Below are positions 18,200-27,655 of a DNA stretch of 64,000 nucleotides, one piece after another; within the stretch, counting starts at the first letter, position 1; every line of letters begins with the position of its first letter. The DNA comes from Cupriavidus necator A5-1. Its GTDB lineage: Bacteria > Pseudomonadota > Gammaproteobacteria > Burkholderiales > Burkholderiaceae. The notes beneath the pieces are model-generated. The model worked only from the letters and a program-made list of their open reading frames with translations. It was not told where the DNA came from and ran no database searches. The stretch is from contig NZ_JQLI01000008.1 of assembly GCF_000744095.1 (NCBI RefSeq), forward strand, positions 1,736,001-1,800,000. Direction: 5' to 3'. The translations under genes were made by a program, and so were the position numbers.

Positions 18200-21100
18200 C
18201 TAGGCGCGTTCCAGCATGCCGATCTCGCGCACCGCGACCGACAGCATCGACAACCCCGCGGCCCCCGAGGCGCGCTGGTCGGCCAGCATGCGCGTGAAGC
18301 GTTCGAGCGCGCCGTGGCGGCTGCCCCGCCACGCATCGATCATGGCTTCGGGCGTGCCCAGCTCGCCCGCCTGCGACAGCACGCTGCTCGTCAAGGCGCG
18401 CTTGAGCCGGCCCAGGTCTTCCAGCGTGGTGGTGCGCGCGAGCAGGTCCCAGTGTGTGTCCGAGGCCAGCGCCAGCGCGCGCTCGCGCAGCCAGCTGAAG
18501 CTCAGGTGGCTGTCCAGCGCGAAATAGACACCCGCCACCAGGTCCAGGCTGCGATCGCACGCGGCTGCCACTTCCGCGATATCGAGCGCCGCGGCGGAAG
18601 TCTCGCTGCCGGCCACGCGGATCGCCAGCGCCTCGCCGACCCCGACATCGATAAACGCCTTGGCGCGCTCCGCCAGCGCCGCCGCATCCGCGGGAGGCAG
18701 CAGCCGCGGCAGCTGTGGCACCAGCCACTGCGCGGCCTGGGCAAAGCGCGCCAGGTCCTCGCCAGCCTTGCCGCCCGCACGCAGATAACGGATGAACCAC
18801 AGGCAGGCACGCTCGAGCAGCAACGCCACGGCGTTGAACATACGCGCCTGCTCGGCATCGGGCACGCGGTCGTCGAGCGCGTCGATCTCCTGCCACAGCG
18901 CGGTCAGGCCGAACACATCGCGCGCAATCAGGCAGGCGCGCACGATATCGGCGGGGCGCGCATCGGTTTCTTCCATGATCCGGTGCACAAAGGTGGCGCC
19001 GATGCGGTTGACCAGCAGATTGGTCAGGTGCGTGGACAGGATCTCGCGCCGCAGCGGATGGCGTTGCATCGCATCGCTGTAGCGCTGGCGCAGCGGCACC
19101 GGGAAGTAGTCGGCCAGCAGGCCGGCGACCAGCGTGTCTTCTGGCACGTCGGACGCCAGCAGCTCGTCGTACAGCCACATCTTGCTGTAGGCGAGCAGCA
19201 CCGCGCGCTCGGGCGAGGTCAGCCCTTCGCCGGCCAGCTTGCGCTCGGCGATCTCTTCGTCCGAGGGCAAGAATTCCAGCGCGCGGTTGAGCCGCCCGGC
19301 GCGCTCCAGCCAGCGCACCAGGCGCGCCTCGCCGTCGAGCAGCGCGGCGCTGCCGCGCCCCGCGACCGACAGCGCCTGGGTCTGGTAGTAGTTGTCCTGC
19401 AGCACCAGCAGTCCGACTTCATCGGTCATCTCGGCCAGCAGCTTGTTGCGCTGTTTCTCGGTCATCTCGCCGTCGGACACCACCAGCCCGAGCAGGATCT
19501 TGATATTGACCTCGTGGTCGGAGCAGTCCACGCCGGCCGAGTTGTCGATCGCATCGGTATTGATGCGCCCGCCCTTGCGCGCGTACTCGATGCGGCCCAG
19601 CTGCGTGAAGCCCAGGTTGCCGCCTTCGCCGACCACCTTGCAGCGCAGCTCGCTGCCGTTCACGCGCACCGCGTCATTGGTGCGGTCGCCGGCCTGCAGG
19701 TGCGTTTCCTGGCTGGACTTGACGTAGGTGCCGATGCCGCCGTTGTAGAGCAGGTCCACCGGCGCCATCAGGATGGCGTGGATCAGCTCGGCCGGCGACA
19801 GCGCGCTGGCCGTGACGCCGAGCACCGCCTGCACCTGCGGCGACAGCGGGATGGTCTTGGCGGTGCGCGGAAAGACGCCGCCGCCGGCGGAGATCAGCGT
19901 GGTGTCGTAGTCGGCCCAGCTGGAGCGGGGCAGGCTGAACAGCCGCGTGCGTTCCTGCAGGGTCTTGGCCGTGTCCGGGTCGGGATCGAGAAAGATATGC
20001 CGGTGGTCGAAGGCCGCCAGCAGCCGGATATGCGGCGACAACAGCATGCCGTTGCCGAACACGTCGCCCGACATATCGCCGATGCCGGCCACGGTGAAGT
20101 CGGTGGTCTGGATATCGACGCCCATCTCACGGAAATGCCGCTTGACCGATTCCCACGCGCCGCGCGCGGTGATCCCCATCTTCTTGTGGTCATAGCCGAC
20201 CGAGCCGCCGGAGGCGAAGGCATCGCTCAGCCAGAAGCCATACTCGGCCGAGATCGCGTTGGCAAAGTCCGAGAATGTCGCCGTGCCCTTGTCGGCGGCC
20301 ACCACCAGGTAAGGGTCGTTGTCGTCGTGGCGCACCACTTCGGGCGGCGGCACCACTTGTCCGCCGACCAGGTTGTCGGTCAGGTCCAGCAGCCCGCGCA
20401 GGAAGGTCTGGTAGCAGGCGATGCCTTCCTGCAGGAAGGCGTCGCGCTCCGTGGGCGGCGGCGGGAGCTTGACCACGAAACCGCCCTTGGAGCCGACCGG
20501 CACGATCACGGTGTTTTTGACCATCTGCGCCTTCATCAGCCCCAGCACTTCGGTGCGGAAGTCCTCGCGCCGGTCTGACCAGCGCAGCCCGCCGCGCGCC
20601 ACGCGTCCGCCGCGCAGGTGCACGCCTTCCACGCGCGGCGAGTAGACCCAGATCTCGAACATCGGCCGCGGCTCCGGCAGGCCGGGGACCAGCGCCGGGT
20701 TGAACTTGAACGACACGTACGGGCGCGGCTGGCCTCCTTCACCGCGGTGGAAATAGTTGGTGCGCACGGTGGCGTTGATCACGCCCAGGAAGAGCCGCAG
20801 GATGCGGTCTTCGTCCAGGTTGGGCACCTTGTCGAGCGCGGCTTCGATATCGGCCAGCAGCTTGTCGCAGCGCGCCTGGCGGGCAGTGTCGGTGGCTACC
20901 TGGCTGAAGGTGTCGAAGCGCGCGACGAACAGCCCCACCAGCATGCCGGCAAGCGACGCGTTGCAGGTCAGCGCGCGCTCGATATAGGCGTTGCTGAAGG
21001 TCGAGCCCACCTGCCGCAGGTAGCGCGCATATGCACGCAGGATGGTGACGTCGCGTGCGGCCAGCTCGGCGCGCAGCACCAGCCGGTTGAGGTCGTCGTT

Positions 21101-23068
21101 CTCGATCTCGCCATGCCAGGCGCGGGCAAAGGCGTCCTCGAACAACGCCTTGATGCGTGCAATGTCGAAGTCCGCTTCGCTGCCACCGTCGGCGATTTCC
21201 AGCCCGAAGTCGTGTACCCACACCGGCATGCCGCTGTCGGGCTCGATCAGGTAGGGGCGCTCTTCATCGACGCGCACGCCCAGGTGCTCGAGCATGGGCA
21301 GGCTCAGCGACAGCGCGATCGGCTCGCCCGCGCGGTAGACCTTGAAACGGAATGCACCCGGTGCGGCCTCGATCGGGCGGTACAGGTTCATCGCCATGCC
21401 CCTGCCGGCGCCATTAGCCTGCAGCGCGTGCTCCATCAGCTCGATATCGCGCACCGCGGTGCGCGCCGGGTAGTCCTCGCGGTAGCCGGCCGGGAACGAA
21501 CCGCCATAGCGCCGTAGCAGCCGGTTGCCTTGCTCTTCGCCGTGGCTTTCGTGCAGGGCCTCGGCCAAGTCGTCCTGCCAGCGGCGGCTGGCGTGGACGA
21601 TGCGCTCTTCCAGTTCGCCCGTATCGACGTGCGGCATGCTGCCGGGCTCGCCGCGCACGGTCAGCTGGATGCGCGCCAGCGGCGACTCCGACAGCAGCGG
21701 CGTGAATTCACAGCTGGTGCCGTGGAAGGCCGCGGTCAGCAGCTTCTGGATCTTCTGGCGCAGGTCGGTGTTGTATTTGTCGCGCGGCACGAACACCAGG
21801 CACGAGACAAAGCGGTCGAAACGGTCGCGCCGCACGAACAGCCGCGTGCGCTGGTGTTCCTGCAGCCGCAGGATGCCGATGGTGATGTCGAACAACTCGT
21901 CCTCGGTGGCCTGGAACAGCTCGTCGCGCGGGTATTGCTCGAGGATGGTCACCAGCGACTTGTACAGGTGCCCCTTGGCCAGGAAACCGGCGCGCGCCAG
22001 GATGTTGGCGCACTTGCGCCGCACCAACGGAATCTCCGCGATGGGCGCCGTGTAGGCGGTCGAGGTGTACAGGCCGACGTAACGCCGCTCGCCAAAGAGC
22101 TGGCCCTGCGGATCCAGCAGCTTGACGCCGACATAGTCCAGATAGCCGGGCCGGTGCACCGTGGCGCGCGAATTGGCCTTGGTCACGAAGATCGGCGAGG
22201 CACCTTCGACGATGGCGGTGGCCGCGGCGGGCAACGGCGTCAGGTCGTCGGCATCGGGTTCGCGCAGGCTCTCGCGCAGGATGCCCGCGCCGGAGCCGGG
22301 CACGCCGCGCAGGAAATAGCGCCCGTCCTGCGACACCAACTGGTAGTCGCGCTGGCCGAGAAAGGTGAAATGGTCGTCCATCATCCAGTCGAGGAAGGCG
22401 CGCGCTTCAGCGCTTTCCGGTGAGGCCGCGTCCGGCGCCTGGGCCAGGGCGCTGATGGTGGCCTGGGTGATGTCGCACATGCTGGGCCAGTCTTCCACTG
22501 CGGCGCGCACGTCGCCCAGCACCAGGGCGATGCCGCTGCGCAAAGCCTCCAGCCGCGCTGCCTCGCCGCTGCGGTCGATCTCGAAGTGGATAAAGGACAC
22601 CAGGCGCGAGTTGTCGCCGGCCTCGCCGGCGCCGCCCGGGGCGATGCGCTCGATGCCACCGCGCGCATCGCGCCAGACCCGGAACACCGGGTGGATCGCC
22701 GAATGCAGCGCCAGGCCCTGGCGGTTGATCTCCATCGTCACGGAATCGACCAGGAAGGGCATGTCGTCGTTGACGATCTCGACCACGGTGTGGTCGGAGT
22801 GCCAGCCGTGCTCTTCCAGGTTGGGGTTGTAGACGCGGATGCGGGCGCTGCCGGGGACGAATTTCTGCGCGGTATGCCAGTGCGCCATCACGGCGCCGTA
22901 GAGGTCGTCGACTTCGCGCCGGAGCAGGTCCTCGGCGTCAGTCTGGTCGTAGTAGTGCCGCAGGAGAGGCTCAACCACGGCGAATGTCGCCGCCGGCAGC
23001 CGTTCGCGGGCGAAGTTGGCCAGTTCGTCCAGCAGGTGCGCGACTTTGTCTTCGTTCTCCTGCGGCAT
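18200..23068 (-). CDS. gdhB: NAD-specific glutamate dehydrogenase, 180-kDa class
   Basis: 1622 residues, the size of the large L-GDH class (Streptomyces clavuligerus / Pseudomonas GdhB). It catalyses glutamate + NAD+ to 2-oxoglutarate + ammonium, a catabolic reaction. An ~700-residue regulatory N-terminal region with ACT-like segments (DDMPFLVDSVTMEINRQGL) precedes the catalytic GDH domain, which includes RVARGGLRWSDRREDFRTEV, VPVGSKGGFVV, the GDMSGDVFGNGML nucleotide-binding region and the YNGGIGTYVK loop. A C-terminal helical domain follows. The ATG at 23068, after GAGGAG, is well supported. The MarR gene lies upstream on the same strand, 234 nt away. Confidence 0.95.
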   Translation of the reverse strand: MPQENEDKVAHLLDELANFARERLPAATFAVVEPLLRHYYDQTDAEDLLRREVDDLYGAVMAHWHTAQKFVPGSARIRVYNPNLEEHGWHSDHTVVEIVNDDMPFLVDSVTMEINRQGLALHSAIHPVFRVWRDARGGIERIAPGGAGEAGDNSRLVSFIHFEIDRSGEAARLEALRSGIALVLGDVRAAVEDWPSMCDITQATISALAQAPDAASPESAEARAFLDWMMDDHFTFLGQRDYQLVSQDGRYFLRGVPGSGAGILRESLREPDADDLTPLPAAATAIVEGASPIFVTKANSRATVHRPGYLDYVGVKLLDPQGQLFGERRYVGLYTSTAYTAPIAEIPLVRRKCANILARAGFLAKGHLYKSLVTILEQYPRDELFQATEDELFDITIGILRLQEHQRTRLFVRRDRFDRFVSCLVFVPRDKYNTDLRQKIQKLLTAAFHGTSCEFTPLLSESPLARIQLTVRGEPGSMPHVDTGELEERIVHASRRWQDDLAEALHESHGEEQGNRLLRRYGGSFPAGYREDYPARTAVRDIELMEHALQANGAGRGMAMNLYRPIEAAPGAFRFKVYRAGEPIALSLSLPMLEHLGVRVDEERPYLIEPDSGMPVWVHDFGLEIADGGSEADFDIARIKALFEDAFARAWHGEIENDDLNRLVLRAELAARDVTILRAYARYLRQVGSTFSNAYIERALTCNASLAGMLVGLFVARFDTFSQVATDTARQARCDKLLADIEAALDKVPNLDEDRILRLFLGVINATVRTNYFHRGEGGQPRPYVSFKFNPALVPGLPEPRPMFEIWVYSPRVEGVHLRGGRVARGGLRWSDRREDFRTEVLGLMKAQMVKNTVIVPVGSKGGFVVKLPPPPTERDAFLQEGIACYQTFLRGLLDLTDNLVGGQVVPPPEVVRHDDNDPYLVVAADKGTATFSDFANAISAEYGFWLSDAFASGGSVGYDHKKMGITARGAWESVKRHFREMGVDIQTTDFTVAGIGDMSGDVFGNGMLLSPHIRLLAAFDHRHIFLDPDPDTAKTLQERTRLFSLPRSSWADYDTTLISAGGGVFPRTAKTIPLSPQVQAVLGVTASALSPAELIHAILMAPVDLLYNGGIGTYVKSSQETHLQAGDRTNDAVRVNGSELRCKVVGEGGNLGFTQLGRIEYARKGGRINTDAIDNSAGVDCSDHEVNIKILLGLVVSDGEMTEKQRNKLLAEMTDEVGLLVLQDNYYQTQALSVAGRGSAALLDGEARLVRWLERAGRLNRALEFLPSDEEIAERKLAGEGLTSPERAVLLAYSKMWLYDELLASDVPEDTLVAGLLADYFPVPLRQRYSDAMQRHPLRREILSTHLTNLLVNRIGATFVHRIMEETDARPADIVRACLIARDVFGLTALWQEIDALDDRVPDAEQARMFNAVALLLERACLWFIRYLRAGGKAGEDLARFAQAAQWLVPQLPRLLPPADAAALAERAKAFIDVGVGEALAIRVAGSETSAAALDIAEVAAACDRSLDLVAGVYFALDSHLSFSWLRERALALASDTHWDLLARTTTLEDLGRLKRALTSSVLSQAGELGTPEAMIDAWRGSRHGALERFTRMLADQRASGAAGLSMLSVAVREIGMLERA

Positions 23069-23230
23069 GATCTCTCCTCGCGGTGTCGATGGGCGACGCC
23101 GGGCCGCAGTCCTGTCCGGGGGCGGTCACGGCATGTGCCGGGGCATGCTCATACTTTAGGAAAAAACGGGGCACCCGGCGCGACAAAGTAGCGAGGGGCG
23201 GGGCGAGAGAAGAATCGACGGGAGGAGGGG

Positions 23231-23263
23231 AGCCGGTCCCGCCGCAGCCTGGCGGGACCGGCT
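23231..23263. repeat. Perfect GC-rich inverted repeat between marR and gdhB
   Basis: AGCCGGTCCCGCC / GGCGGGACCGGCT is a 13-bp arm pair with a 7-nt loop. There is no following T-run on either strand, so a terminator is not certain; it could insulate marR from gdhB or be an RNA stability element. Confidence 0.5.
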
Positions 23264-23302
23264 TGCCGAACGCGTCAGGGCGCTCGCATGAAAGCTATCG
23301 CG

Positions 23303-23863
23303 TCAGAGCCGCGCGCGGGCGAGTGTAGGCGTGGAGGCGGGGCGATGCGCGACCGGGGGCAGGCCGGTGCAGGTGGCCGCCGGCGCTGCAGCAGGTTTTT
23401 CATGGCGGGCGGCTTCGGTGCCCACGCGGATCTGGCGTGTGGTGTGGTCGCTCAGCGTGATCTTCATCCGTTCGAGCAAACTGCCCAGCGCCACGCGCTC
23501 CTGCGAGCTGAACGGCGCCACCGACACGCTATGCAGCGCGCTCAGGGCCTGCCCGGTGCGCTCCAGCCGGCTCGCAGCGGCGTCGGCAATATGCGGGTGC
23601 AGGGCATCGGCATACTCGATCCAGCCGTCGCGCTCCAGGTCTTGCAGCATCTGCTCGGATTGCGCGACATCGACGCGCATCGTGCCCGGCAAGGGGGATC
23701 CGCGCACGAAGGCGCCTTGCCGGATGGCACGCAACAACAGCCACTTGGCGTAATTCAGGCCAGAGGCGGAGAGGGTCTGTTCTAACGCTTCCTGCCAGGC
23801 GGTCACGGCATCGACCAGGGCAAGGACAACCGGCTCGTTGGGTTCGAGTGGTCTTGGCTGCAT
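23303..23863 (-). CDS. MarR-like winged-helix regulator
   Basis: 186 residues from the ATG at 23863, which has AGGAG at the right distance (aacaggagacgccattc); longer in-frame readings upstream have no signal. The pattern is MarR-like: dimerisation helices (VVLALVDAVTAWQEALEQ), a wHTH (YAKWLLLRAIRQGAFVRG, RVDVAQSEQMLQDLERDGWIEY) and a helical C-terminus. The C-terminal tail is Ala/Pro-rich. It is divergent from the CoA-transferase gene, a likely target. Assignment rests on pattern only. Confidence 0.7.
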   Translation of the reverse strand: MQPRPLEPNEPVVLALVDAVTAWQEALEQTLSASGLNYAKWLLLRAIRQGAFVRGSPLPGTMRVDVAQSEQMLQDLERDGWIEYADALHPHIADAAASRLERTGQALSALHSVSVAPFSSQERVALGSLLERMKITLSDHTTRQIRVGTEAARHEKPAAAPAATCTGLPPVAHRPASTPTLARARL

Positions 23864-23996
23864 GAATGGCGTCTCCTGTTGTAGTTTGCCGCCACTGCGA
23901 TGCTCTGGGCCGGAGCATGGCCGGCCCGGGCGGCACGGACGCCGATGCCTCTCTGGCGGGCGCGGTCGACCGATGGGCAAGACACTAACAGAATCG

Positions 23997-24016
23997 ATTG
24001 CAATGTTTGTGACAAT
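23997..24016. promoter_or_regulatory. Candidate MarR operator (ATTG...CAAT dyad)
   Basis: ATTGCAATGTTTGTGACAAT is a 20-bp imperfect palindrome in the divergent marR / CoA-transferase region, which is otherwise about 366 nt without a gene. It has the AT-rich arm pattern of MarR sites. The assignment is positional. Confidence 0.4.
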
Positions 24017-24229
24017 TCCGGATTCCCCACGATCGCACAGGGACATAGTGACGCGAAAGACGCATTGTTAAGTTTTGCTTGCTATGAAAATAGCGACTGC
24101 CGTTCATGACTTTAAATCACAGCCGGAATGAGGGCGGCTGGATACACTGCCTTCCGGAGACCCCGCCAACAAGCCATCAGGCAATCGGGGCGCGCGGCAC
24201 GGGCCCGCGCCGTCAGACCGGAGATAAAG

Positions 24230-25747
24230 ATGTACAAGGAACGCATTCGCCTGCCCAGGCTGCATGACAAAGTAGTCTCGGCCGACGAAGCCGCCGCGCT
24301 GATCCGCGACGGCATGACGGTAGGCATGAGCGGATTCACGCGCGCGGGCGACTGCAAGGAAGTCCCGTTCGCGCTGGCGCGGCGCGCGGCGACCGAGCCG
24401 CTGCGCATCACCCTGATGACCGGCGCGTCGCTGGGCAACGACATCGACCGGGTACTGGCCGAGGCGGACGTGATCGCGCGCCGCCTGCCGTTCCAGTCCG
24501 ACGCCACGCTGCGCCGCAAGATCAACGCCGGCGAAGTGATGTTCATCGACCAGCATCTGTCCGAAACCGTGGAGCAGCTGCGCTCGGGCCAGATCGCGCC
24601 GGTGGACGTGGCGGTGGTGGAAGCCGTGGCGATCACCGAGCAGGGCGGCATCATCCCCAGCACCTCGGTGGGCAATTCGGCCAGTTTCGCCATGCTGGCG
24701 CGCAAGGTGATCGTCGAGATCAACCTGAACATGCCGCTGGAGCTGGAGGGCCTGCACGATATCTACTTCCCGGTGCAGCGCCCGTATCGCCAGCCAATCC
24801 CGCTGATCGCCCCCGAGCAGCGCATCGGCCTGCCGTATATCCCCATCGATCCGGAGCGGATCGCGGCCATCGTCATCACCGCCAAGGACGACAGCCCGTC
24901 CAACGCGCTGCCGCCGGATGCCGACACGCGCAGCATCGCCGGACATCTCAACGACTTCCTGCTGCACGAGGTCCGCGCGGGCAAGCTGTCGCCGGCGCTG
25001 CAGCCGCTGCAGGCGGGCATCGGCACCATTGCCAATGCGGTGCTGCACGGCCTGGTGGATTCGCCGTTCCGCGACCTGAAAATGTATTCCGAGGTGCTGC
25101 AGGACAGCACCATCGAGCTGCTCGATGCGGGGCGGCTGTCGTTCGCCTCGGCGTCTTCGGTGACGCTGACGCGCGAGGTGTACCGGCGCTTCCTGGACAA
25201 TCTCGACCGCTACCGCTCGCGTCTGTTGCTGCGCCCGCAGGAGATCAGCAACCATCCGGAGATCCTGCGCCGGCTGGGGCTGATCACCATCAACACGGCG
25301 CTGGAGTGCGATATCTACGGCAACGTCAACTCCACGCATGTGGGTGGCACGCACATGATGAACGGCATTGGCGGCTCCGGCGACTTTGCGCGCAATGCGC
25401 ACCTGTCGGTGTTCGTGACCAAATCGGTGGCCAAGGGCGGCGATGTCTCCAGCATCGTGCCGATGGTGGCGCACGTGGACCACACCGAGCACGACGTTGA
25501 CATCATCGTCACCGAGCACGGCCTGGCCGACCTGCGCGGCCTGGCGCCGCGCGAGCGCGCGCGTGCCATCATCGCCAACTGCGCCGACCCGCAATACCGC
25601 GACCTGCTGGGCGACTACTTCCGGCGCGCCAGCGCGCACGGCGGCCAGACTCCGCACCTGCTGAAAGAGGCGCTGTCCTGGCATGTCGGCTTCCGCGATC
25701 GCGGCACCATGCGGCCGGCACGGCCGGCGCAGGCGCTGGCGGCCTGA
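24230..25747 (+). CDS. Acetyl-CoA hydrolase/transferase family, probable succinyl-CoA:acetate CoA-transferase
   Basis: 505 residues, the same length as Acetobacter AarC. It transfers CoA between acetate and succinate or related acids. Visible: the N-terminal RDGMTVGMSGFTRAGDCKEV loop, MYSEVLQD with Glu288 as the probable catalytic glutamate by analogy with AarC, the ALECDIYGNVNSTHVGGT segment and the CoA-site glycine loop GIGGSGDF. The ATG at 24230, after CCGGAG, is preferred to the upstream in-frame start at 24128. It is divergent from the MarR gene and ends at a strong terminator. The exact acid substrates are uncertain; propionate is possible. Confidence 0.88.
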   Translation: MYKERIRLPRLHDKVVSADEAAALIRDGMTVGMSGFTRAGDCKEVPFALARRAATEPLRITLMTGASLGNDIDRVLAEADVIARRLPFQSDATLRRKINAGEVMFIDQHLSETVEQLRSGQIAPVDVAVVEAVAITEQGGIIPSTSVGNSASFAMLARKVIVEINLNMPLELEGLHDIYFPVQRPYRQPIPLIAPEQRIGLPYIPIDPERIAAIVITAKDDSPSNALPPDADTRSIAGHLNDFLLHEVRAGKLSPALQPLQAGIGTIANAVLHGLVDSPFRDLKMYSEVLQDSTIELLDAGRLSFASASSVTLTREVYRRFLDNLDRYRSRLLLRPQEISNHPEILRRLGLITINTALECDIYGNVNSTHVGGTHMMNGIGGSGDFARNAHLSVFVTKSVAKGGDVSSIVPMVAHVDHTEHDVDIIVTEHGLADLRGLAPRERARAIIANCADPQYRDLLGDYFRRASAHGGQTPHLLKEALSWHVGFRDRGTMRPARPAQALAA

Positions 25748-25773
25748 ACGGCGGGTGCACCCCGGTACAAAGC

Positions 25774-25803
25774 AAAACAGCCCGCATCTCTGCGGGCTGT
25801 TTG
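25774..25803. terminator. Terminator between CoA-transferase and repeat-protein gene
   Basis: AACAGCCCGC / GCGGGCTGTT with a 6-nt loop and TTT after it on the plus strand and TTTT on the minus strand (from AAAA at 25774). It can serve both convergent genes. Confidence 0.8.
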
Positions 25804-25834
25804 CGTTGAGCCGCCTTGCGGCGGCGGGGCAGCC

Positions 25835-26194
25835 TTACTGCGCCTTGTCGCCCTGGCTGGCGGGAGCCTTGGCGCCGTCGGTGTACGGGTCCGGCTTGCC
25901 GGCCTTGGCACCGTCGGTGTACGTATCGAACTTGCCGGCCTTGGCGCCGTCCGTGTTCGGATCGAACTTCTTGCCCGAGCTGGTCAGGTCCGACTTGGTC
26001 GACTTCTTGGCACCGTCGGTGTACGGGTCGAACTTGCCGGACTTGGCCGCGCCCTGATTCGGGCCGGCCTTCTTGGTGTGGCTGCCACTGTGGATATCGC
26101 CGCCTTCGGTGTAGTTCTTTTGCGCATAGACCTGGGTCGCGCCAAGCGCGGCCAGTGCAGCAACGATCAGGGTCGGAACAGTCTTCTTCAGCAT
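25835..26194 (-). CDS. Secreted decapeptide-repeat protein (119 aa)
   Basis: MLKKTVPTLIVAALAALGATQVYA is a classic Sec signal peptide with probable cleavage after VYA. The mature ~95 residues are polar and Lys/Asp/Gly-rich, with four copies of a (G/K)KxDPxTDGAK unit (KFDPYTDGAK, KFDPNTDGAK, KFDTYTDGAK, KPDPYTDGAK). There are no cysteines. It is expected in the periplasm or outside the cell. The start is supported by a GAGG (gcgaggaaaaac). Function unknown; the Asp-rich repeats could bind cations. Confidence 0.75.
   Translation of the reverse strand: MLKKTVPTLIVAALAALGATQVYAQKNYTEGGDIHSGSHTKKAGPNQGAAKSGKFDPYTDGAKKSTKSDLTSSGKKFDPNTDGAKAGKFDTYTDGAKAGKPDPYTDGAKAPASQGDKAQ
25869..26036 (-). repeat. 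Tandem decapeptide-coding repeats
   Basis: Four copies of a ~30-bp unit encoding KFDPYTDGAK-like peptides, one of them separated from the rest by a short Ser/Lys linker. Nucleotide identity between units is high by eye, so slippage or recombination could change the copy number. Confidence 0.7.
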
Positions 26195-26519
26195 GTTTTT
26201 CCTCGCGATTGACGGTCGCACAGCGCCTGCGCGAAACCGGAGTTGGAGCGGAGTGATTGCCGGAATGGACCCGGCGCAGTGGCAGAGCACCCGGCTAATG
26301 TACCGAGTAGGCGCTTGTCCGCAAAGTGAAAGTTTCTTCTAATTGTATTGAAGACCATCTGCGGGGGCGGTGTACTGCGCGCGGTCAAGTCCATACCGAT
26401 TTCGTGCAAACCACTCCGCAGCAGTGCTTGCCTCGTCATATGCGGCGGCAGGTGACAAAAAAACCGGCTGCCGATGGCAGCCGGTTTGTGACCCCTCTCA
26501 GGACGGTTTTGCAGCCCGC
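26195..26519. other. Intergenic region upstream of the repeat-protein gene
   Basis: 325 nt with no gene. It holds the minus-strand terminator of the Bug gene (26458-26490) and an AT-rich stretch near 26325-26350. A weak minus-strand promoter candidate (TTGCGG at 26324-26319, TACATT at 26302-26297, 16-nt spacer) precedes the repeat-protein gene. Confidence 0.4.
26458..26490 (-). terminator. Terminator of the Bug gene
   Basis: On the minus strand AAACCGGCTGCC / GGCAGCCGGTTT with a 3-nt loop runs into seven T. It lies about 30 nt after the Bug stop codon. Confidence 0.85.
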
Positions 26520-27500
26520 TTATTCCAGCGTGATGTTCTGGTCGTGCGCGATTTTCTTGCGCAAGTCCAGTTCACGCTTGATCTGCGCGGCAAACTGCGC
26601 CGAGGTATTGCCGTCGGTGTAGGCGCCGCTGTCAGCCAGCCGGCGCTTGGCGTTCGGGTCCTGCAGGGCCTTGACCGCGGCGTCGTGCACGCGCGTGACG
26701 ATTGCCGCCGGCGTGCCGGCCGGTGCCACCAGGCCGTACCAGGCCATGTTGTTCATGTCCTTCATGCCGGCTTCGGCGAAGGTCGGCACGTCAGGCAGGC
26801 CTTCGACCCGCTTGGGGGCCGCCACCGCCAGCGCGCGCAGCTTGCCGGCCTGGATATGCGGCATCGACGAGGGCAGGTTGTCGAACTGCGCGTTGACCTG
26901 GCCGGCCAGCGTGTCGTTCAGCGCCGGGCCCGATCCGCGGTACGGGATATGGACCATGTCGGTCTTGGTGATGTCCTTGAACAGCTCGCCGTCCAGGTGC
27001 GAGATGCTGCCCTTGCCGGCCGACGCGTAGCTGTACTTGCCGGGGTTGGACTTCAACAGCGCGACGAATTCCTTCAGGGTTTTGGCCGGCACCTTCGGGT
27101 TGACCGTCAGCACGTTGGGCACGTTGACCAGGTTGGTGATCGGCGCGAAATCCTTGAGCGGGTCGTACGGGTTTTTCGGGTTGGTGGCGGGGTTGGTCGC
27201 CATCGTGCTGACCGTGGCGATGCCCAGCGTGTAGCCGTCCGGTGCCGACTTGGCCAGGGCGTCGGCGCCGATCGCGCCGCCGCCGCCGCCACGATTTTCC
27301 ACCACCACCGGCTGGCCGAGTTCGCGGCCGAGGCTTTCGGAGACTGCGCGCGCGACGATATCGGTGGTGCCGCCGGCTGCGAACGGAACGATCAGGCGGA
27401 TCGGCTTGTTGGGGTAGGACTGTGCCTGGGCAAGGCCGGCGTGGGCCAGGCCAAGGGCGGCGAGGCAGGCGGCGGCGCCTGCGTGAATGACTGCTTTCAA
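26520..27500 (-). CDS. Bug-family tripartite tricarboxylate transporter substrate-binding protein
   Basis: Periplasmic binding protein of the Burkholderiales Bug/TctC expansion, binding small carboxylates. 326 residues. It starts at a TTG (27500), because GGAGG lies 7 nt before it and the signal peptide (LKAVIHAGAAACLAALGLAH, cleavage near AQA) begins there; the ATG at 27575 would add a polar stretch before the signal. Mature motifs: YPNKPIRLIVPFAAGG, NRGGGGGAIGADALAK, YASAGKGSISHL, HIPYRGSGPALND. No TctA/TctB genes are nearby, so it is an orphan like most Bug genes. An IclR-type dyad lies 156-180 nt upstream. Confidence 0.9.
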   Translation of the reverse strand: MKAVIHAGAAACLAALGLAHAGLAQAQSYPNKPIRLIVPFAAGGTTDIVARAVSESLGRELGQPVVVENRGGGGGAIGADALAKSAPDGYTLGIATVSTMATNPATNPKNPYDPLKDFAPITNLVNVPNVLTVNPKVPAKTLKEFVALLKSNPGKYSYASAGKGSISHLDGELFKDITKTDMVHIPYRGSGPALNDTLAGQVNAQFDNLPSSMPHIQAGKLRALAVAAPKRVEGLPDVPTFAEAGMKDMNNMAWYGLVAPAGTPAAIVTRVHDAAVKALQDPNAKRRLADSGAYTDGNTSAQFAAQIKRELDLRKKIAHDQNITLE

Positions 27501-27655
27501 GGAATGCCTCCGTTCTTCTTTCACTGATTGTTTGCCAGGCGGGCTGCAGGCGTTTTCTTGGGCGATGTTTCGCAAGCGCCCCGCGCCGTCAGGCGTTCCC
27601 GCGCTGACATGACCGGGCCGTGCCGGGGTGCGGCAGCGGCCTGCGCCTTGCGCAA

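Noticed and set aside
18314-20578. Plus-strand 754-codon frame inside the glutamate dehydrogenase gene
   Set aside because: Antisense to a clear 1622-residue enzyme, with arginine/glutamine/alanine-rich composition typical of a shadow frame.
23231-23263. Rho-independent terminator between marR and gdhB
   Set aside because: The stem is strong but there is no T-run on either strand, so it is listed as an inverted repeat only.
25869-26036. CRISPR array
   Set aside because: The repeats are coding, in frame and contiguous without unique spacers.
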